DNA of 64,000 bases from Streptomyces sp. NBC_01788 (GTDB lineage: Bacteria > Actinomycetota > Actinomycetes > Streptomycetales > Streptomycetaceae): positions 5,828,001 through 5,892,000 of the forward strand of contig NZ_CP109090.1 of NCBI RefSeq assembly GCF_035917575.1, written 5' to 3'. Below the pieces are notes generated by a model. It was not told the DNA's origin and searched no databases. It was given only the letters and a program-made list of their open reading frames with translations. Below, piece by piece: positions 60,547-64,000 of this stretch (its first letter is position 1; each line of letters starts with the position of its first letter). The position numbers were made by a program, and so were the translations under genes.

Positions 60547-61488
60547 TCAGGCCGTCAGTGGTGCGGTCGCCAGTTCGCGGACGGCGGTCACGTCCATGCG
60601 CGTGGGCCCGCCCAGCACCGAGGTGCCGCAGCTCTCCGGGCGCGGCGGCAGGGCGGCCCCCTGGGTCACGGTCACGTGCCACCGGCGTCCGTCGGCGTGG
60701 GCGACGGTGACCTCCCAGCGCGGCGCCGATCCGTCGGTGCGTACGACGCTCAGCGCGTCCGCGCGGTACTCGCGCGCCGTCTCCCGCACCGCCAGTTCCG
60801 CGGCCTGCCCGGGCCGTTCCCAGGCCGTGCGGCCCCGGCAGCCCTCGAGGACCATCCGGCCCTCGCCCACACGGTGCAGGATCTCCTTGACGGCGTGGGC
60901 CTCGGCCCGGCCGTAGGCGTATCCGAACGGCAGCACGAGCAGGGTCGGCGAGAAACGGTGGCCGCCCAGGTGCGTGACCTCCCAGACGTCCTGGACCCCG
61001 GAGGCGGCGAGTTCGGCCGCGAGGGGACGGCCGAGCAGGGCGCAGCACTGGTCACGCTTACCGTTGGTGCACACCAGCGCGAGCGGATCACCTGTGTGCG
61101 GCCCGCCCTGGAGGGCGGCGTCGAAGGTGTCGTGGTCGCCCATGCCCAGCGCGGCGAAGTCGAGGGCCAGCAGGCGTTCCGGGTCGGCGGTCACGGCGCT
61201 GCGCAGCCATACGTTCCCCGGGACCGTATGGGCCGCGTACACATGCCGTACGGACTGGGTGCGGCGGTCGGCGTGCCGCCCCGGACGGCGGATGAGCGCG
61301 ATCCGGACGCCGGTGCCCCGCGCCGCGCGATCCAGCGCACGTCCGAGGGCGGGGTCCAGGTGGCTCGAAGTGAGTGCCTTGGCACCCCAGGGGCCGGGCT
61401 GTTCCAGCAGCAGCCATGTCGTCGCCGTGGCCGCGGTGGCGGCCATCGGCTCGTCTAGGTGCCGGGAGGCGGTCGAGCACGTACTCAC
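60547..61488 (-). CDS. Sucrase/ferredoxin-like protein
   Basis: Protein of 313 aa of the sucrase/ferredoxin-like family, related to thioredoxin-fold [2Fe-2S] proteins. Features: WLLLEQPGPWGAKALTSSHL at the start; LVCTNGKRDQCCALLGRPLA, which carries cysteines of the likely cluster; and THLGGHRFSPTLLVLPFGYA after it. An N-terminal Cys lies in STCSTASRHLDEP. Function is not established; iron-sulfur redox is likely. The GTG at 61488 directly abuts a near-consensus iron box, so expression should rise in iron shortage, and the mRNA may be leaderless. Confidence 0.85.
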   Translation of the reverse strand: MSTCSTASRHLDEPMAATAATATTWLLLEQPGPWGAKALTSSHLDPALGRALDRAARGTGVRIALIRRPGRHADRRTQSVRHVYAAHTVPGNVWLRSAVTADPERLLALDFAALGMGDHDTFDAALQGGPHTGDPLALVCTNGKRDQCCALLGRPLAAELAASGVQDVWEVTHLGGHRFSPTLLVLPFGYAYGRAEAHAVKEILHRVGEGRMVLEGCRGRTAWERPGQAAELAVRETAREYRADALSVVRTDGSAPRWEVTVAHADGRRWHVTVTQGAALPPRPESCGTSVLGGPTRMDVTAVRELATAPLTA

Positions 61489-61507
61489 GCAGGTGAGCCT
61501 AACCTGA
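61489..61507 (-). promoter_or_regulatory. Iron box (DmdR1/IdeR-type operator)
   Basis: TCAGGTTAGGCTCACCTGC on the minus strand matches 16 of 19 positions of the actinobacterial iron box TTAGGTTAGGCTCACCTAA. It ends one base before the GTG at 61488. Iron-loaded DmdR-type repressor bound here would block transcription. Confidence 0.8.
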
Positions 61508-61662
61508 CTCGGCCCGGATCCACGCCAGCCGTAGGGGTGATCTTCGCCGGGCGCTCGCGCAGCGCCCCGACGTGCGCACGGCCCGTATCCTTGGTCGGCA
61601 TTCCATCCTCGTACGTGCGCAGGGCCGTGAGCCGGTGCACGCGTCGGCATGAGAGAGGTCGC

Positions 61663-62820
61663 GTGGTGAGTCAGCCGAGCCGCTACCCGAGTCCGAGCCG
61701 CAGCGCGGCGCAGATCCCGGTCGTGGTGCTCGCCGGTTTTCTGGGCTCGGGCAAGACCACGCTCCTCAACCACCTGCTGCACCGCAGCGGCGGCAGCCGC
61801 ATCGGCGCGATCGTCAACGACTTCGGCGCGATCGAGATCGACGCCATGGCGGTCGCGGGAGCCCTCGGGGACTCCACCGTCTCCCTGGGCAACGGGTGCC
61901 TGTGCTGTGCGGTGGACGCCAGTGAACTCGACGTCTACCTCGACCGGTTGACGAGCCCGGCCGCCGGTATCGACGTCGTCGTCATCGAGGCCAGCGGGCT
62001 CGCCGAACCCCAGGAACTCGTCCGCATGGTGCTGGCCTCCGAGAACCCCCGGGTCGTCTACGGCGGGCTCGTCGAGGTCGTGGACGCCGCCGAGTTCGGC
62101 GACACCCGTGCGCGGCATCCCGAGATCGACCGGCATCTCGCGCTCGCCGACCTCGTCGTCGTCAACAAGACCGACCGGGCGGCCGATGGCGAGAAGGTGC
62201 TCGCACTCGTACGGTCCCTGGTCGACGGGGCCGCCGTGGTTCCGGCCTCATACGGCAGGGTGGACCCGGAGTTCCTCTTCGACTGCCGGCCGAGCGAGGA
62301 GCGGATCGGGCAGCTCTCCTTCGACGACCTGCACGCGTCCGGCGCGGACGAGGACGACGACCACCACGCCGCGCATCTGCACGCCGGCTACGACAGTCTC
62401 TCCTTCGTCTCCGACGTGCCGCTCGATCCTCGCCGGCTGATGCGGTTCCTGGACAGCCGCCCCGACGGGCTCTACCGGATCAAGGGGTACGTCGGCTTCG
62501 GCCGCCACGACGTGCGCAACCGCTACGCCGTGCACGCCGTCGGGCGTTTCCTGCGCTTTTACCCCGAGCCCTGGCCGGACGGCGACGACCCCTGTCCCAC
62601 CCAGCTCGTGCTCATCGGCTCCGGCATCGACGCGGGCGCCCTCGGCAAGGAGCTGGAGGTGTGCAAGCAGGACACCCCGCACGCCGACGAGCACGGCATG
62701 TGGGGCGTCCTGCGCTACGTACGGGACCCCGGGGGACACGACCCCGAGGCCCCGGGTCAAACGGACCCGGACCTGTCCTATTCGGACCCGGCCCCGGACC
62801 CGGGGGACCCCCCGGCCTAG
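61663..62820 (+). CDS. CobW/COG0523-family GTP-binding protein
   Basis: GTPase of 385 aa (the GTG next in frame at 61666 is equally possible). P-loop GFLGSGKTTLLNHLL, the metal-binding GNGCLCCAVD with the CxCC motif, IEASGLAEPQELV, and the base-recognition NKTD are present. A His/Asp-rich stretch EDDDHHAAHLHAG is a likely metal reservoir. The CobW C-terminal domain follows (LYRIKGYVGFGRHDVRNRYA). Such proteins deliver metals, often zinc, to client enzymes. GAGAGAGG precedes the start. Its stop overlaps the parC stop on the other strand. Confidence 0.9.
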   Translation: MVSQPSRYPSPSRSAAQIPVVVLAGFLGSGKTTLLNHLLHRSGGSRIGAIVNDFGAIEIDAMAVAGALGDSTVSLGNGCLCCAVDASELDVYLDRLTSPAAGIDVVVIEASGLAEPQELVRMVLASENPRVVYGGLVEVVDAAEFGDTRARHPEIDRHLALADLVVVNKTDRAADGEKVLALVRSLVDGAAVVPASYGRVDPEFLFDCRPSEERIGQLSFDDLHASGADEDDDHHAAHLHAGYDSLSFVSDVPLDPRRLMRFLDSRPDGLYRIKGYVGFGRHDVRNRYAVHAVGRFLRFYPEPWPDGDDPCPTQLVLIGSGIDAGALGKELEVCKQDTPHADEHGMWGVLRYVRDPGGHDPEAPGQTDPDLSYSDPAPDPGDPPA

Positions 62821-64000
62821 ACGGGCCCCGCGACCACCGCCACCGTCTTCGGCAGCGACACGCCCGAGCCGTCGCGGCGCGGGTCGAGCTGCGGGAGTTC
62901 GGCCGGGCTGCCGTTCTTCTGCGTGGCCAGGGCCGGGGTGGGCCCTGCCCAGGCGAAGGCCAGGCAGTCCTCGCCCTTCAGGAACCGCTGGCAGCGCACA
63001 CCGCCGGTGGCGCGGCCCTTGCGCGGGTACTGGTCGAACGGTGTGACCTTGCCCGTCGTCTGCACGGAGTCGTCCAGCGAGCCGCGCGAGCCTGCGATGG
63101 TGAGGACGATCGCGTTTGCGGCCGGGTCGACGGCCGTGAACGAGATGACCTTGGCGCCCTCGGTGAGCTTGATGCCGGCCATGCCGCCGGCCGGGCGGCC
63201 CTGCGGGCGGACCTGGGAGGCCTGGTAGCGCAGGAGCTGGGCGTCGTCCGTGATGAAGACCAGGTCCTCCTCACCGGTGCGCAGCTCGACCGCGCCGACG
63301 ATCCGGTCACCCTCCTTGAGCGTGATGACCTCCAACTCCTCCTTGCTGGAGGGGTAGTCGGGCACGACCCGCTTGACGACGCCCTGCTCGGTACCGAGCG
63401 CCAGGCCCGGAGACGACTCGTCCAGCGTGGTCAGGCAGACCACGGTCTCGTCGTCCTCCAGGGAGACGAACTCCGCCAGTGGCGCTCCGCCGGCGAGATT
63501 CGGAGCCGACGTCTGCTCCGGCAGATGGGGCAGGTCGACGACGTTCACGCGGAGCAGACGGCCCGCCGACGTCACCACGCCCACCTCGCCCCGGCCGGTC
63601 GCCGGGACCGCCGAGACGATCACGTCGTGCTTCTGCCGCTTGCCGTCCGTGCCCTGCGCGAACGGTTCGCCGTTCGTCGTGCGGGCCATCAGACCCGTCG
63701 AGGACAGCAGGACGCGGCACGGGTCGTCCGCCACCTGCAACGGCACCACGGCGGCCGGGACGTTGCTCGCCTCCAGCAGCATCGTGCGCCGGGGAGTGCC
63801 GAACTTCTTGGCGACCGCGGCCAGTTCGGCCGAGACCAGCTTGCGCAGCTCCGCGTCGGACTCAAGGATCCGGGTCAGTTCCTCGATCTCCGCGATGAGC
63901 TTGTCCTTCTCCGCCTCCAGCTCGATGCGGTCGTACTTGGTCAGCCGGCGCAGCGGGGTGTCGAGGATGTACTGGGTCTGGACCTCGCTCAGCGAGAAGC
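62817..64000 (-). CDS. parC: DNA topoisomerase IV subunit A (ParC), 3' part
   Basis: The gene runs off the right edge; about 393 C-terminal residues are visible. The visible start (LSEVQTQYILDTPLRRLTKY and EAEKDKLIAEIEELTRILES) is the coiled-coil tower after the breakage-reunion core. The beta-pinwheel C-terminal domain follows (GRGEVGVVTSAGRLLRVNVV, VSLEDDETVVCLTTLDES, and a repeated blade pattern). The active-site tyrosine lies outside the window. There is no GyrA box (QRRGGKG), which favours ParC over GyrA; in blade 1 the matching loop is GTDGKRQKHDV. Pairs with parE at 49417. Confidence 0.92.
   Translation of the reverse strand, partial: FSLSEVQTQYILDTPLRRLTKYDRIELEAEKDKLIAEIEELTRILESDAELRKLVSAELAAVAKKFGTPRRTMLLEASNVPAAVVPLQVADDPCRVLLSSTGLMARTTNGEPFAQGTDGKRQKHDVIVSAVPATGRGEVGVVTSAGRLLRVNVVDLPHLPEQTSAPNLAGGAPLAEFVSLEDDETVVCLTTLDESSPGLALGTEQGVVKRVVPDYPSSKEELEVITLKEGDRIVGAVELRTGEEDLVFITDDAQLLRYQASQVRPQGRPAGGMAGIKLTEGAKVISFTAVDPAANAIVLTIAGSRGSLDDSVQTTGKVTPFDQYPRKGRATGGVRCQRFLKGEDCLAFAWAGPTPALATQKNGSPAELPQLDPRRDGSGVSLPKTVAVVAGPV

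Overview
The window is a chromosomal segment of a Streptomyces. Base composition is very GC-rich, GTG starts and ATGA/GTGA stop-start overlaps are common, and the ends carry a recognisable conserved Streptomyces block: rnhB at the left; a DUF4192 gene, a NUDIX gene, an ABC transporter, whiH, hrdB, a secreted trypsin-like protease and parE on the right; and parC at the right edge. About 35 kb of accessory DNA (roughly 2.6-38.9 kb) sits inside this core block.

Left core (1-2.4 kb): rnhB and two conserved hypothetical genes. Island edges: a truncated, frameshifted recQ C-terminal half at 2640-3970 and a 56-codon N-terminal scrap of a recQ at 38778-38945, both on the minus strand, bracket the accessory region. 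An intact RecQ helicase fused to a phosphoribosyltransferase domain lies at 4160-6319. Other decayed genes are a phosphopantetheinyl transferase remnant (6535-6949) and a threonine aldolase remnant (14873-15430).

Regulatory segment (7-11.8 kb): an AfsA-type gamma-butyrolactone synthase gene with one TTA codon, a divergent ArpA/ScbR-type TetR receptor, an SDR-fold protein, an IS701-type transposase relative that has lost its catalytic acids, and a second TetR pseudo-receptor-like gene. Two similar ARE-like sites sit in the control regions. korA/korB (2-oxoacid:ferredoxin oxidoreductase) follow, ending in a strong terminator.

Biosynthetic segment (15.5-38.4 kb): a roughly 18-kb minus-strand operon runs P450 (apparent ATC start) > C-PCP > PCP-C-A-PCP > KS-AT-ACP-TE > MFS exporter > P450 > SDR > Cys-nucleophile hydrolase > A-PCP > homoserine dehydrogenase. 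A plus-strand operon runs aldo/keto reductase > two small unknown proteins > 7Fe ferredoxin > type II thioesterase > epoxide hydrolase. My reading is a butyrolactone-controlled, bldA-sensitive hybrid NRPS-PKS pathway making a small peptide-polyketide. A Ser-like A domain next to a dedicated homoserine dehydrogenase, P450, SDR and hydrolase looks like an amino-acid tailoring cassette. The second A domain has a Val-like pocket, and the PKS module carries the terminal thioesterase. I cannot name the product.

Right core (39-64 kb): DUF4192 protein, NrtR-like NUDIX protein, ABC transporter with a long disordered linker, whiH, hrdB, protease, DUF7455 protein, parE, a DUF485/acetate symporter pair, a small MITE-like element, two CitB-type response regulators and one sensor kinase around a nitrate/sulfonate-type ABC importer, an iron-box-controlled sucrase/ferredoxin-like gene, a CobW-type GTPase, and the 3' part of parC. 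No tRNA, rRNA, CRISPR array or integrase was seen.
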